Shown here one piece after another: positions 17,774-27,016 of a stretch of 32,168 bases of DNA (the stretch's first letter is position 1; every line of letters starts with the position of its first letter). The notes under the pieces were generated by a model that made no database searches, was not told the origin of the DNA, and worked only from the letters and a program-made list of their open reading frames with translations. Location of the stretch: positions 1-32,168 of the forward strand of contig VERE01000033.1 of NCBI GenBank assembly GCA_018882835.1, given 5' to 3'. Source of the DNA: Limnohabitans sp. (GTDB lineage Bacteria > Pseudomonadota > Gammaproteobacteria > Burkholderiales > Burkholderiaceae_C). The position numbers and the translations under genes are program-made.

Positions 17774-18462
17774 CCGACAATCAGACCATGTCAAACGGCT
17801 TGTTCATCAGTTTTGAAGGCATCGATGGGGCAGGGAAGTCCACCCACATTGAAGGCCTGACAGAAACCTTCCAACAACAAGGCAGGCGTGTGACCCTCAC
17901 TCGTGAGCCTGGCGGAACGCCCCTGGCTGAAACGCTGCGCGGCTTGGTGCTGAATCAGGCCATGGACCCCCTGACCGAGGCTTTGCTGATTTTCGCGGCC
18001 CGTCGTGACCATTTGCAACAAGTCATCGAGCCCGCCCTGGCTCGTGGCGATGTGGTGTTGTGCGACCGCTTCACCGATGCCACCTTTGCCTACCAGGGCG
18101 GCGGTCGCGGCTTTGATCTGCAAGTACTGCAACAACTGGAGCAATGGGTGCAGTTGCAGGATGGCAAGGTCAGGCAGCCGGATTTGACCCTCTGGTTTGC
18201 ATTGGACCCGGCAATTGCCGCCCAACGACTGGCCGGCGCACGGGTGCCCGATCGATTTGAATCACAACCGCTGGCTTTCTTCGAGCAAGTCCATGCGGGC
18301 TATGCAGCGCGTGCCGAGCAGGCTCCCCATCGTTTTATAACCATCGATGCCAGTCAGACTCGGCACCAGGTGTGGCAACAATTGACGCGTGCACTGATTC
18401 AACGCGGCAAGCTGTCCATTGTGGTACCCATTCCCAAGGCTTTTCAATCACCGGCCCCATGA
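17770..18462 (+). CDS. tmk: Thymidylate kinase
   Basis: Tmk phosphorylates dTMP to dTDP in the cytosol. The P-loop [10 protein letters not shown] is near residues 16-25, [15 protein letters not shown] follows, and the DR motif with the LID precursor reads [19 protein letters not shown]. The start at 17770 overlaps the mltG stop as ATGA; an in-frame ATG at 17788 would give a shorter N-terminus that starts next to the conserved GLFISFEG, so either is possible. The C-terminus runs about 15-20 residues past the usual end ([17 protein letters not shown]) and overlaps the holB start as ATGA. Confidence 0.95.
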   Translation: MTDNQTMSNGLFISFEGIDGAGKSTHIEGLTETFQQQGRRVTLTREPGGTPLAETLRGLVLNQAMDPLTEALLIFAARRDHLQQVIEPALARGDVVLCDRFTDATFAYQGGGRGFDLQVLQQLEQWVQLQDGKVRQPDLTLWFALDPAIAAQRLAGARVPDRFESQPLAFFEQVHAGYAARAEQAPHRFITIDASQTRHQVWQQLTRALIQRGKLSIVVPIPKAFQSPAP

Positions 18463-19457
18463 GCGCCCTGGCACCCTGGATTCAGCGACAGCTGTCGCAT
18501 TTGCTGCGCCAGCAAGGTCATGCCTGGCTGATTCAAGGCCCATCGGGACTCGGCCAGTATGAATTGGGCCTGGCTTTGGCCTCGGCCTGGCTGTGCGAGC
18601 GTCCTACCCCGCAGGGGGCTTGTGGCCAATGCCAAAGCTGCCATGCCATCGCTGTTCGGACGCACCCCGACCTTTGCCTGCTGATGCCTGAAACTTACAT
18701 GCTGGACCTTCATTGGCCCTTGGATGAAAAGGCACAAAAGGACATCGACGACAAAAAGCGCAAAGCCAGCCGAGAAATTCGCGTGGATGCAGCGCGCCAG
18801 ATGGTGTCCTTTTCTCAAACCACACGCTCAGGTGTGCAGGGCAAGGTGGTGTTGATTTATCCCGCAGAGCGGATGAACACCATCACAGCGAACACGCTGC
18901 TCAAGACGCTGGAGGAGCCACCGGGCAACACCCGTTTTGTGCTGACCAGTGAAGCAGCACACCTTTTGTTGCCGACGGTTCGCAGCCGGTGCCAGACACA
19001 TACCTTGCAATGGCCAGAGCCCCTTGATGGGCAGGCATGGCTGACCGAGGCAGGTCTTGACTCGAAAGAAGCCATCGCTTTATTGCGTGCCAGCGGCGGA
19101 CGGCCGAACGACGCCCTGCGCATGACGCAGACCGATGGCATCCAGGCCAAGCATTGGGCGGCGTTTCCCAGGTCGCTTCAACGAGGGGAAACCGGCATTC
19201 TGAGCCAGCTGACCCCGGCCCAAGCCGTCAGCTTGTTGCAAAAGCTCTGCCACGATTTGCTGGCCTTGCAGGTTGGAGCAGCGCCGCGCTTTTTTGAGCG
19301 CCAGGACCTGCCTGAGGGCGGAACTGTTCGCTCCCTTTCGGCTTGGTCCAGGTCGCTTGCCCAAGAGGCCCGAACCGCAGAGCATCCGTTCAATGCAGGG
19401 CTGATGCTGGAGTCGTTGTTCAGCCAAGCCCAGAAGGCTTTGCGCCGCCCTCGGTAA
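18459..19457 (+). CDS. holB: DNA polymerase III delta' subunit
   Basis: This is the stator subunit of the clamp loader that loads the beta clamp during replication. The product is 332 aa from ATG 18459, which overlaps the tmk stop as ATGA; an upstream in-frame start at 18372 lies within tmk and is rejected. The P-loop position is degenerate ([11 protein letters not shown], no lysine), as expected for delta', which does not hydrolyse ATP. A zinc site is formed by C46, C55, C58 and C61, the same spacing as in E. coli HolB. The SRC motif occurs in [12 protein letters not shown]. An extra segment around 85-105 ([17 protein letters not shown]) is common in betaproteobacterial homologues. Confidence 0.94.
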   Translation: MSALAPWIQRQLSHLLRQQGHAWLIQGPSGLGQYELGLALASAWLCERPTPQGACGQCQSCHAIAVRTHPDLCLLMPETYMLDLHWPLDEKAQKDIDDKKRKASREIRVDAARQMVSFSQTTRSGVQGKVVLIYPAERMNTITANTLLKTLEEPPGNTRFVLTSEAAHLLLPTVRSRCQTHTLQWPEPLDGQAWLTEAGLDSKEAIALLRASGGRPNDALRMTQTDGIQAKHWAAFPRSLQRGETGILSQLTPAQAVSLLQKLCHDLLALQVGAAPRFFERQDLPEGGTVRSLSAWSRSLAQEARTAEHPFNAGLMLESLFSQAQKALRRPR

Positions 19458-19461
19458 TCTC

Positions 19462-20259
19462 ATGTTTATTGATTCCCACTGCCACCTGAATTTTCCAGAA
19501 TTGACCAACAACCTGTCCGCCATCCGCGAGGCCATGGCGGCAGCGAAGGTGGATCGGGCCTTGGTCATCAGCACGCGCCTGGAAAGCTTTCCGGACGTGC
19601 ATCGCTTGGCGACAGATCATGCCAATTTTTGGTGCACAGTGGGCGTTCACCCAGATGAAGAAGAGGCACAAGAACCCACACTCGGTGACTTGGTTTCGCT
19701 TGCTGCACTGCCCAAAGTATTGGGAATTGGGGAAACGGGGCTCGACTATTACCGTCTGGGAGAGCGCAGTGTGGCCGATATGGCCTGGCAGCGAGACCGT
19801 TTCAGAGTGCATATTCAGGCTGCGCAGCAAACCCGGTTGCCCTTGGTGATCCACACGCGCAGCGCCTCGGACGACACCCTGGCCATTTTGAAAGAGCAGG
19901 GCGAAGATGGCTCCCCCCACAGTGCCGGCGGGGTGTTTCACTGTTTCACGGAAACCCTGGCCGTGGCGCGAGCAGCCCTGGATTTGGGTTTTTTCATCTC
20001 TTTTTCAGGCATCTTGACGTTTAAAAGCGCTGAAGATTTACGAGATGTCGCCCGCTTTGTTCCCCTGGACCGCATGCTGATTGAGACAGACAGCCCCTAT
20101 TTGGCACCTACACCTTACCGCGGCAAAGTCAATAATCCGTCCTATGTCCCCTGGGTTGCCAAACAAATTGCTGAACTGAAGCAGTTGTCTGTTGAAGAAG
20201 TGGCGGCGGCAACTTCCGGGAACACGGAACTACTTTTCAGAATGCCTAAACTAACTTGA
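19462..20259 (+). CDS. TatD family metal-dependent hydrolase (DNase)
   Basis: The 265-aa protein is a TIM-barrel amidohydrolase-type nuclease with two metal ions. All expected ligands are visible: H6 and H8 (DSHCHLNF), E91 (IGETGLDYY), H131 (VIHTRS), H160 (VFHCFTE) and D210 (IETDSPYLAPTPYRG). Known TatD proteins act as 3'-5' exonucleases or on D-aminoacyl-tRNA. It starts four bases after the holB stop, continuing the mltG-tmk-holB operon, a common gene order in proteobacteria where this member is YcfH-like. Base composition turns AT-rich directly after its stop codon. Confidence 0.92.
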   Translation: MFIDSHCHLNFPELTNNLSAIREAMAAAKVDRALVISTRLESFPDVHRLATDHANFWCTVGVHPDEEEAQEPTLGDLVSLAALPKVLGIGETGLDYYRLGERSVADMAWQRDRFRVHIQAAQQTRLPLVIHTRSASDDTLAILKEQGEDGSPHSAGGVFHCFTETLAVARAALDLGFFISFSGILTFKSAEDLRDVARFVPLDRMLIETDSPYLAPTPYRGKVNNPSYVPWVAKQIAELKQLSVEEVAAATSGNTELLFRMPKLT

Positions 20260-20297
20260 AGTAACTCTAAACAACTTTAATTATTAGATATAAACCT

Positions 20298-21026
20298 ATG
20301 ATATTAATCGGAAATTTAAATTTCAATGTAATTCTGAAAGGCATTTTTTTTACAAAGCTTAAGTGTTTTCTAAGTTACTTTAAATACATTCTTTATCTTG
20401 TTGTTTTCAATACAGTTATTTCAGCTTATGCAGGAACTTACGAAGATTTCTTCCGCGCAATCGAATTAGACCAAGCTCAAACAGTTCAATCGCTCCTGAA
20501 GCGAGGCTTTGACCCCAATACCCCGGATGCCCAAGGCCAACCTGCGTTGATTGCAGCCATTCGCAAGCCTTCGCCCAAAGTCGCCGAAGTTTTGATTCGA
20601 TGGCCCAAGACCAAGCTGAATGTCCAGAATTCACACGACGAAACCCCCTTGATGATGGCCGCATTTGACAATCAGTTGGCATTGGCCAGGTTGTTGATCG
20701 AAAAGGGCGCGGACGTCAATAAACCAGGCTGGACGCCGCTGCATTACGCTGCCACCAAGGGGCATGTCGAGATGATGAAACTCTTGCTTGAAATGCATGC
20801 ATACATTGATGCCGAGTCTCCGAATGGCACCACACCCTTGATGATGGCCGCGCATTACGGCACCCCTCATGCCACCAAACTTTTGCTTGACGAAGGCGCT
20901 GACCCGACCCCCAAGAACGAAAAGAATTTAAGCGCGCTCGACTTTGCCCTCAATGGTCCCGACAAGAACTCGGTGGAACTTGTCGAGGAGGGATTGCGGC
21001 GATGGCTTGCCAAACGGAAGCCTTGA
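20298..21026 (+). CDS. Secreted/periplasmic ankyrin-repeat protein
   Basis: The 242-aa protein has a hydrophobic segment at about 22-45 ending in ISAYAG, a likely signal peptide cut after A45, with an unusually long n-region of 20-25 residues. About five ankyrin repeats follow from residue 48 to 215 (for example DETPLMMAAFDNQLALARLLIEKGADV and GWTPLHYAATKGHVEMMKLLL), so it is probably a periplasmic protein-binding scaffold. The first ~140 bases of coding sequence are strikingly AT-rich, while the repeats have the normal composition of the window. ATG 20298 is the only usual start codon before the hydrophobic segment and has no clear ribosome site, so the N-terminus is uncertain. It lies 38 bases after the TatD-family gene and faces the histidine kinase gene. 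Confidence 0.82.
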   Translation: MILIGNLNFNVILKGIFFTKLKCFLSYFKYILYLVVFNTVISAYAGTYEDFFRAIELDQAQTVQSLLKRGFDPNTPDAQGQPALIAAIRKPSPKVAEVLIRWPKTKLNVQNSHDETPLMMAAFDNQLALARLLIEKGADVNKPGWTPLHYAATKGHVEMMKLLLEMHAYIDAESPNGTTPLMMAAHYGTPHATKLLLDEGADPTPKNEKNLSALDFALNGPDKNSVELVEEGLRRWLAKRKP

Positions 21027-21095
21027 ATCAAGCTTGATGATTGGACATCTCTTTTTAATTTAACATAATATACATCGTATTAAATACCGGAGATT

Positions 21096-23621
21096 TCAGA
21101 TCCACCTTAGGAGCACTTCATTCAAAGCCTGCCGGTTCACTGGCTTGGACAAATAGTCTTGCATACCGGCTTTGAAGCATGACTCACGCTCATCTGACAT
21201 CGCGTTCGCCGTGACCGCAATGATGGGCAAGGACGCAAACCGTGGGTCTTGGCGGATCTGAAGCGTGGCCTGGATGCCATCCATCACGGGCATCTGTACG
21301 TCCATCAACACGGCGTCAAATTGTTCTGGAGACTGGGTCAGACAATCCAGTGCCTGCTGACCGTTTTCTGCTGTGATGGTTTGAATCCCCAATTTGGCCA
21401 ACAACACTTGCAACAATTGCCGATTCATGGGATGGTCCTCGACCAGCAACACCTGTGCGCCTGCGAGTCGCCCCAAGGCGTCTTGTGGCATCTTTGGCGC
21501 TGGCGCTTGCGCCACGGGGACGAGCTTTTTCAGGGGCAACAACATCGTGACACACGTGCCACGGTCCAGTTCACTGGAGATTTGCAGGTCACCGTCCAGC
21601 AATTGGCACAAGCTGCGACTGATCGCCAGCCCTAAGCCCGTTCCGCCAAACAGGCGTGTGGTGGAGTTGTCGGCTTGCGTGAAGGGCTTGAAAAGCTGTG
21701 TCATCTGACCATCGGACATGCCGACGCCCGTGTCTCGCACTTCAAATGAGATAAAGGGCTGAGTCGACAGCAACGGCGACGATGGTGCGGGCAATGTCAC
21801 GCGAACTGACACAGAGCCAGAAGCCGTGAACTTGATGGCATTGCCTATCAAGTTGTTGAGGATCTGCATGAGCCGAACGGGGTCGCTCATCAGTTGCTGG
21901 GGCACCTCGGGTTCGATATCAAGCGTCAACGCCAGTCCCTTGGCTTGTGCAGCCACAGATTGGAGGCTGATGACCTGAGACAGCAGGTCGTCCAAAGACA
22001 CTGGCAACCACTCCAATTGGAGCTTGCCTGCTTCAATTTTGGAGAAGTCCAGGATGTCATTCAGGATGCCAAGCAGTGACACCGCGGAGGTGTGCGCATT
22101 GGCAATATAGCGTTGTGCCTCGGGTGGCAGCGGTTCGTCCAAAGCAAATTGCGTCATCCCGATCAAACCATTCATCGGGGTTCGAATTTCATGGCTCATA
22201 TTGGCCAAAAATTGGCTTTTGGCGAGGGTGGCTGCCTCTGCTTTGTCTCGCGATGCCTGCAACTCGCTCTGCATTTTCTTAATGCCACTGATATCGTGTT
22301 GAATGCAAATGTAATGGGTCGTCTCGCCCTCCTCATTGCGCATCGGTGCCAACAAAACCACCACAGTGAACGAGTGCCCCTCTTTGTGTGGCTGCACAAA
22401 TTCTCCGCGCCACAATTGCCCTGAACGCAATTTTTTCCAGATGTGCTCCACCTGTTGCTCTGGCGTGTGCAAGGGGTCCAAAATTCTCGGCGGGCGTCCC
22501 AGGGTATGGACCTCATCGAAGCCAGAGAGTTGGGTCCAAAAAGCGTTGCAATAAACCACCCTGCCCCGGTCATCGAGAATCAAAATGCCGCTTGGGCTTT
22601 GCTCTAGCGCCTGGGAGTATTGAAGGATGGTTTGCTGGTACTGGCGCTCCGCTGTTTCAACCCGATGGATGCGCCTGACCAGCACGACAGTGGCCCCCAA
22701 GACTGCGAAAAGGCCCACCATGACGGCCAGTCCGATGGTCCAGGTTTTTTGACGCCAGGTCGCCAGCACTTGATCCTGACTCACTTGAACCGAGATGAAA
22801 AAAGGAAAGCGCGACGAGGCTCTGAACGCGCTGAGCCAATCACCCACGATCATGCCCCGTTCTTCGTTTTGAACACGCTGAATAAACATTTGGGTGTGCG
22901 CTTGGGCTTCGGCCACACTCTCCCAGGTGGTCATGAGCACGCGACCATCCAGGCGCTGCATGACCATCAACTCCGTATTGGCTGGGTTGTAACGTTCCAA
23001 CCGGTTGAGCAAAAAGTCAGGATTCAGTGCTGCGACCAGCAACAGTGCCTTGTCGCCCTGCCCGATGCGCATCATCACGGGGAAAAAATACGGTTGGTCC
23101 AGGGCTAAGTTTTCGCCCGGCCGCAGGGGATAGCCATCGGCCAGGTCCCTTCCCTGCCAACCCGGGCCCATGCGCAATACAGAATTTTCTGAAGGCAAAT
23201 GGTCAAGGGGATCGAAGGATGACAGGTCCAGTCGCACCCCGAGATTCAATGGGTTTGAACTGGCCCGAATGCCCTCCTTCTCGGTATAGATTGAAAAGGA
23301 TCGCAACGCAGGCTGGCTGTATTGCAATTTCTGCAGCAACGGCGTCAAAGTTTGGGGCTGTGCTTCAAGCAGTGAAAGGCTTGCCACCTCGGGCAAGCTT
23401 CGCATCATGTTTTCAACCCATTGGAGGGTTTGCGTGATTTGGTCTTCGTAGACCAATGCATTGCCCTGAACCCGCTGGCTGTAACGCTCGAGTTGCGTTT
23501 CTCGGTCTTTGTAGGTGGCGTAAAGCACACTGCCCAAAGTGGTCAAGAGAAACAGACACAAAAACCCATAGGTCAATGCGCTGTAGCGGTTGGCATTGGC
23601 GTGCCACGGCACCGTGACCAT
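21096..23621 (-). CDS. Membrane hybrid sensor histidine kinase with PAS and receiver domains
   Basis: This 841-aa signalling protein has a membrane helix at about 18-36, a periplasmic sensor region of about 250 residues (Cache/CHASE-like in appearance), a second helix at about 294-316, a PAS/PAC module (about 330-450, [21 protein letters not shown]), a HisKA dimerisation domain with the phospho-acceptor H477 ([15 protein letters not shown]), an ATPase domain with N-box [16 protein letters not shown] and GTGLGLAIS boxes, and a C-terminal receiver domain ([11 protein letters not shown]) with phospho-acceptor D774 and conserved K826. There is no Hpt domain, so phosphate must pass to a separate Hpt protein or the receiver acts as an internal brake. 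Its gene begins 10 bases after the stop of a periplasmic binding protein gene, so the two are likely one operon and possibly one sensory unit. It faces the ankyrin gene. Confidence 0.93.
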   Translation of the reverse strand: MVTVPWHANANRYSALTYGFLCLFLLTTLGSVLYATYKDRETQLERYSQRVQGNALVYEDQITQTLQWVENMMRSLPEVASLSLLEAQPQTLTPLLQKLQYSQPALRSFSIYTEKEGIRASSNPLNLGVRLDLSSFDPLDHLPSENSVLRMGPGWQGRDLADGYPLRPGENLALDQPYFFPVMMRIGQGDKALLLVAALNPDFLLNRLERYNPANTELMVMQRLDGRVLMTTWESVAEAQAHTQMFIQRVQNEERGMIVGDWLSAFRASSRFPFFISVQVSQDQVLATWRQKTWTIGLAVMVGLFAVLGATVVLVRRIHRVETAERQYQQTILQYSQALEQSPSGILILDDRGRVVYCNAFWTQLSGFDEVHTLGRPPRILDPLHTPEQQVEHIWKKLRSGQLWRGEFVQPHKEGHSFTVVVLLAPMRNEEGETTHYICIQHDISGIKKMQSELQASRDKAEAATLAKSQFLANMSHEIRTPMNGLIGMTQFALDEPLPPEAQRYIANAHTSAVSLLGILNDILDFSKIEAGKLQLEWLPVSLDDLLSQVISLQSVAAQAKGLALTLDIEPEVPQQLMSDPVRLMQILNNLIGNAIKFTASGSVSVRVTLPAPSSPLLSTQPFISFEVRDTGVGMSDGQMTQLFKPFTQADNSTTRLFGGTGLGLAISRSLCQLLDGDLQISSELDRGTCVTMLLPLKKLVPVAQAPAPKMPQDALGRLAGAQVLLVEDHPMNRQLLQVLLAKLGIQTITAENGQQALDCLTQSPEQFDAVLMDVQMPVMDGIQATLQIRQDPRFASLPIIAVTANAMSDERESCFKAGMQDYLSKPVNRQALNEVLLRWI

Positions 23622-23631
23622 TGCTGTGAAC

Positions 23632-24420
23632 CTAATCTCGCACGACGATGTTTTCCAAGCGGTACTTTGCTGCGGCCTGCATCAAACGACCATCGCGCTT
23701 GATGTCACGCACAAACTGATCAATGCGGCTCAGCCATCGGTCATCGCCAGGGGCCACTGCATATGCATAGTGCGTCATGTGGAAGGTGCTGGGTGGGGCG
23801 ACCAAGCGCGCCCAGTCTGTGGTTTCCAGCATGCGCCTGCTGTAGGGGTAGTCGGTCATGAACACGTCGGCACGCCCGGAAGACACTTCTTGTTCGCGTG
23901 CCATTGGGGTATCCAGCACCGAGAGCGTGGCTGATTTCAAACGCTCACGCATGATGGGTTCATGCAATGTGCCTTTGATGACGGCGACCACCGAACCTGG
24001 CTTGTCAATGTCGTCCCAGGATTTGATGCGCCGGTTGTGCCTCGTGGTGATGCCATAAATGTCACTCGCCATGGTGGGTTTTGAAAAGCGAAGCTTGTCA
24101 GCCCGCGCCGGCGTGATGCCAACGGCAAACATCGCCACATCACAGCGGTCCGACAGCACATCGGAGATCAAACGGGCAAATGAAGAGTCTACGAACTCCA
24201 GGCCCACGCCTAAGTCTTTGGCGAATTCGATGGCCATGTCCGCATCGACGCCCTCCAATTTTTGCGTTTTAGGATTCCGCAGAGTGATGCCGTAGTAGTC
24301 GGGCCATATGCAAACGCGTAGTTGTTTGCGTGACTGGATTTGATCCAGGTGGCTAAGTGCTTGGGCTTGGACAGGTGCCGTTGAAATCCAACAGGCAAGC
24401 AGAAGCAAAATACGTTTCAT
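23632..24420 (-). CDS. Periplasmic solute-binding protein, amino-acid family 3 type
   Basis: The 262-aa protein has a signal peptide (MKRILLLLACWISTAPVQA, cleavage near 19-21) and the fold signatures of bacterial extracellular solute-binding family 3: LRVCIWPDYYGIT, LEGVDADMAIEFAKDLGVGLEFVD, DVAMFAVGITPARADKLRFSKP and the C-terminal DGRLMQAAAKYRL. Members usually bind polar amino acids for an ABC importer or act as sensor domains. No permease or ATPase gene is next to it; instead the gene is followed 10 bases later by a membrane hybrid kinase. The upstream 150 bases are AT-rich and probably carry its promoter, but no clear -35/-10 pair was found. Confidence 0.9.
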   Translation of the reverse strand: MKRILLLLACWISTAPVQAQALSHLDQIQSRKQLRVCIWPDYYGITLRNPKTQKLEGVDADMAIEFAKDLGVGLEFVDSSFARLISDVLSDRCDVAMFAVGITPARADKLRFSKPTMASDIYGITTRHNRRIKSWDDIDKPGSVVAVIKGTLHEPIMRERLKSATLSVLDTPMAREQEVSSGRADVFMTDYPYSRRMLETTDWARLVAPPSTFHMTHYAYAVAPGDDRWLSRIDQFVRDIKRDGRLMQAAAKYRLENIVVRD

Positions 24421-24539
24421 GGCGCGTGGAGCAAAGCTTGATGCAAACCACGATTGTAGCCATTAAAGAATATTCAGAATGTATTTTTGAATACTTAAAT
24501 AAACTGAAAATCAACAAAAAAGTAATTGGAAATCACACC

Positions 24540-24567
24540 AAAAACCGCAGGGCTGGACCCTGCGGTT
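24540..24567 (-). terminator. Rho-independent terminator of the aldehyde dehydrogenase gene
   Basis: AACCGCAGGG (24543-24552) and CCCTGCGGTT (24558-24567) form a perfect 10-bp stem with a 5-base loop. Read on the minus strand the stem is followed by a short T-run (five Ts). It lies four bases beyond the aldehyde dehydrogenase stop codon and separates that gene from the binding-protein/kinase pair. Confidence 0.8.
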
Positions 24568-24571
24568 GTCA

Positions 24572-25999
24572 TCAAGCGGCCGCAGGTTTGAACTGAAGTG
24601 CCTTGAACTCCAAAAACTCTTCAAACCCATACTTGCCGTTTTCACGGCCGTTGCCGGATTGTTTGTAGCCTCCAAAGGGTGCGTTGCTGTTGAAGGGCGC
24701 GCCATTGATGTCTACCTGGCCGGTGCGAATGCGGCGTGCAACGGAGGTTGCGTGCGCTTCGTCCTGGCTCCATACGCCGCCACCCAGACCATAAGGGGTG
24801 TCATTGGCAATGCGGATGGCCTCGTCTTCGTCTTTGTAGGTCAGAATGACCAAGACCGGACCGAAGATTTCCTCTCGCGCCAGGGTGTCCGTGGCTTTGA
24901 CGCGCAGAATGGTGGGTTGCACATAGTAGCCTTTGTCGAACGCTGGCTTGTCGCCACTGCCAGCGACCAGCTCTGCGCCCTCCTTCAAGCCAATGTCTAT
25001 GAAGTTGAGCACACGGTCACGCTGTGCTGCGCTGACCAGGGGCCCCAATCGGGTGTTCTCATCCAGGCTCGGACCAATGCTCAGCTTGGCGATGGCCGTT
25101 TTCGCAATCTTTTTGACCTCTTCGTAGCGGCTTTCGGGAACCAGCATGCGGGTGTGGGCCGAGCAGGTTTGTCCGCTGTTGAGCATACAGGCGGAAATGC
25201 TGCCTTTCACTGCGGCCTCCAGGTCGGCATCCGGGAGGATCAGGCTGGCCGATTTGCCGCCCAATTCCAGGGCCACGCGCTTGATGCTCTGGGCGGCCAA
25301 CTCACCCACACGCTTGCCCGCACGGGTTGAACCTGTAAAGCTGACCATGTCCACCTGGGGATGAGAAGCCAGCACCTCGCCGACTTCGGGGCCTGTACCG
25401 TTGACCAAATTGAAAACACCTGCGGGCAGCCCGGCTTCGTGAATGATCTCGGTGAGAATCATGGCATTCAAGGGGGCGATTTCGCTGGGTTTCAGAACCA
25501 CGGTGCAGCCTGCAGCCAAGGCGGGTGCCACTTTCAGCGTGATTTGATTCAAGGGAAAGTTCCAGGGGGTGATACAGCCAACCACGCCGATGGGCTCGCG
25601 CACCACCAGAGAGTTGCCCACCTTCTCTTCCCAGACAAAACGACGGGCCACTTTGGCGGCATTGCCCCAGTTGAACACCGGGCCTCCGACTTGAATCATC
25701 TTGGCCAGTTTCAGCGGCATCCCTACTTCGCGGGCAATGGTAAGTGCCATCTCATCGGAGCGCGCTTTCAAGCCTTCGACAATTTTGTCAATGTAGGCGC
25801 AACGCGTTTCCACCGGCAGTTGCGACCAACTGTCAAAAGCATCGCGCGCCGCAAGCACCGCCTGCTCTGCTTCGCTGCGGGTCCCTTGCGGGACGGTGGC
25901 AAAGATTTCCTCGGTGCTGGAATCGTGTACTTCGAACACCTGGTCAGACTGGGCGTCCACCCATTGGCCGCGGATGTAGTGTGCGTTGTATGTTTTCAA
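24572..25999 (-). CDS. NAD(P)-dependent aldehyde dehydrogenase
   Basis: The enzyme oxidises an aldehyde to the acid with NAD(P). The start is TTG 25999, which has GGAG eight bases upstream and gives 475 aa, the normal length; the frame is open to an ATG at 26062 but that codon lies about four bases after the likely transcription start and inside a palindrome. Catalytic residues are N147 (TPWNFPL), E245 (ALELGGKSA) and C279 (NSGQTCSAHTR); FTGSTRAGKRV is the cofactor loop. The group resembles broad aldehyde dehydrogenases with GQWVDA at the N-terminus. It has its own promoter, palindromic operator and terminator, so it is regulated apart from the upstream ldcA operon. The substrate is unknown; proximity to a dehalogenase-like hydrolase is suggestive only. 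Confidence 0.91.
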   Translation of the reverse strand: MKTYNAHYIRGQWVDAQSDQVFEVHDSSTEEIFATVPQGTRSEAEQAVLAARDAFDSWSQLPVETRCAYIDKIVEGLKARSDEMALTIAREVGMPLKLAKMIQVGGPVFNWGNAAKVARRFVWEEKVGNSLVVREPIGVVGCITPWNFPLNQITLKVAPALAAGCTVVLKPSEIAPLNAMILTEIIHEAGLPAGVFNLVNGTGPEVGEVLASHPQVDMVSFTGSTRAGKRVGELAAQSIKRVALELGGKSASLILPDADLEAAVKGSISACMLNSGQTCSAHTRMLVPESRYEEVKKIAKTAIAKLSIGPSLDENTRLGPLVSAAQRDRVLNFIDIGLKEGAELVAGSGDKPAFDKGYYVQPTILRVKATDTLAREEIFGPVLVILTYKDEDEAIRIANDTPYGLGGGVWSQDEAHATSVARRIRTGQVDINGAPFNSNAPFGGYKQSGNGRENGKYGFEEFLEFKALQFKPAAA

Positions 26000-26039
26000 A
26001 ACTTTGTCTCCGTAGGATACGTAATTGCAATATTTGTCA

Positions 26040-26078
26040 TGCCGGATCACATGAACCGGCAATATAGTGCATATTATA
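26040..26078 (-). promoter_or_regulatory. Promoter -10 and near-perfect 22-bp palindrome upstream of the aldehyde dehydrogenase
   Basis: On the minus strand a consensus -10 TATAAT occupies 26078-26073, with no clear -35. Immediately downstream is a 22-bp palindrome (26040-26061): outer arms TGCCGG and CCGGCA, inner arms TCA and TGA, with one mismatched pair between them. This position just after the predicted start of transcription fits an operator for a repressor; an mRNA 5' hairpin is the alternative. Confidence 0.6.
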
Positions 26079-26082
26079 CCAA

Positions 26083-27015
26083 TTACAAACTGTGTTCATG
26101 CGCCCATAAAAAGAGGGCATCGCGATCTTCCACCAGCAATTGGACCGTCGCCCCCACGGGCAAGCACACTTTGGTAGAAACATGGCCAAAGGGCAAATCG
26201 GTCAAGACAGGAATGCGCAGTTGTGATCGCAACCAATGCACCACAGTGTCCAACTTGTAGCCCTTGTCATGCGGTGTCAGTTTGTACTGCGTGAACTGGC
26301 CCAACACAATGGCTTTTTGCTGGGCCAGTATTCCCGCATGCAGCCATTGCGTGAGCATGCGCTCAATCCGGTAGGGATGCTCGGCGATGTCTTCCAAAAA
26401 AAGCACGCCTTTTTGAACTTGCGGAAAGTACGGCGTGCCCAACATGCTGGTCAGCACGGCTAAGTTGCCACCCCACAGCACCGCATCGCGCGCCCAGACG
26501 CCCGGTTTGCGATCGGCATAGGTTTGCTGCGTCTGACGGGAAAATTGCCAGCCTGCCCCCTCCCCCTGGCCTGTGAGCATGTCGTCAAAACACGCTTCCA
26601 TGATGTCATCCGGTGCCTCTGCGCCAAAGTCTTCGCCCAAAGCGGGACCCGCCCAAGTGATGGCGCCAGTGCGTGCGAGCATGGCATTTTGAAAGGCCGT
26701 GAAGTCGCTCAGGCCCACAAACCGGGTGCCTTTCTCGATCGCCTTGGCCAGAATGCGGTAACGCAGCTCAGGCAGCAAACGCGTCAGGCCGTAACCACCG
26801 CGTGAGATCAAGGCCACATCGGCTCCGGCGGCGGCGGCGCGGTGAATAGCAGCCAGTCGGGTGGCATCGTCACCCGCGAAGCGGGTGTGGCTTTGAAGGG
26901 CCGCCACATCGACTTCGACAGTGTGGCCAAGTTCTTTCAAACGTTGTAGGCCCCTTCGAAAAGCCACTTTGTCGCGAACCGCACCGCTGGGCGAAAAAAC
27001 ATAAATGTGTGCCAT
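26083..27015 (-). CDS. ldcA: LD-carboxypeptidase (peptidase S66 family, LdcA/MccF-like)
   Basis: S66 serine peptidases remove the terminal D-alanine from murein tetrapeptides during peptidoglycan recycling; MccF relatives cleave peptide antibiotics. The 310-aa product from ATG 27015 has the family hallmarks SRGGYGLTRLLPEL (71-84), the probable nucleophile S103 in FVGLSDFTAFQ, a glutamate in FLEDIAEHPYRIERML and the histidine in DLPFGHVSTKVCLPVG. The frame is open for 26 codons upstream but that part overlaps the preceding gene. It starts one base after the stop of the TadA-hydrolase gene. The exact role, recycling or resistance, is not decided by the sequence. Confidence 0.87.
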   Translation of the reverse strand: MAHIYVFSPSGAVRDKVAFRRGLQRLKELGHTVEVDVAALQSHTRFAGDDATRLAAIHRAAAAGADVALISRGGYGLTRLLPELRYRILAKAIEKGTRFVGLSDFTAFQNAMLARTGAITWAGPALGEDFGAEAPDDIMEACFDDMLTGQGEGAGWQFSRQTQQTYADRKPGVWARDAVLWGGNLAVLTSMLGTPYFPQVQKGVLFLEDIAEHPYRIERMLTQWLHAGILAQQKAIVLGQFTQYKLTPHDKGYKLDTVVHWLRSQLRIPVLTDLPFGHVSTKVCLPVGATVQLLVEDRDALFLWAHEHSL

Positions 27016-27016
27016 C

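Noticed and set aside
21027..21095. Possible bidirectional terminator between the ankyrin and kinase genes
   Set aside because: There is a 12-bp palindrome without a loop and a T-rich stretch (TCTTTTTAATTT), but no stable stem directly precedes the T-run.
25999..26062. Extra 21 N-terminal residues for the aldehyde dehydrogenase from an upstream ATG
   Set aside because: The extension covers the operator palindrome and begins almost at the predicted transcription start; the TTG at 25999 has an excellent ribosome site and gives the family length.
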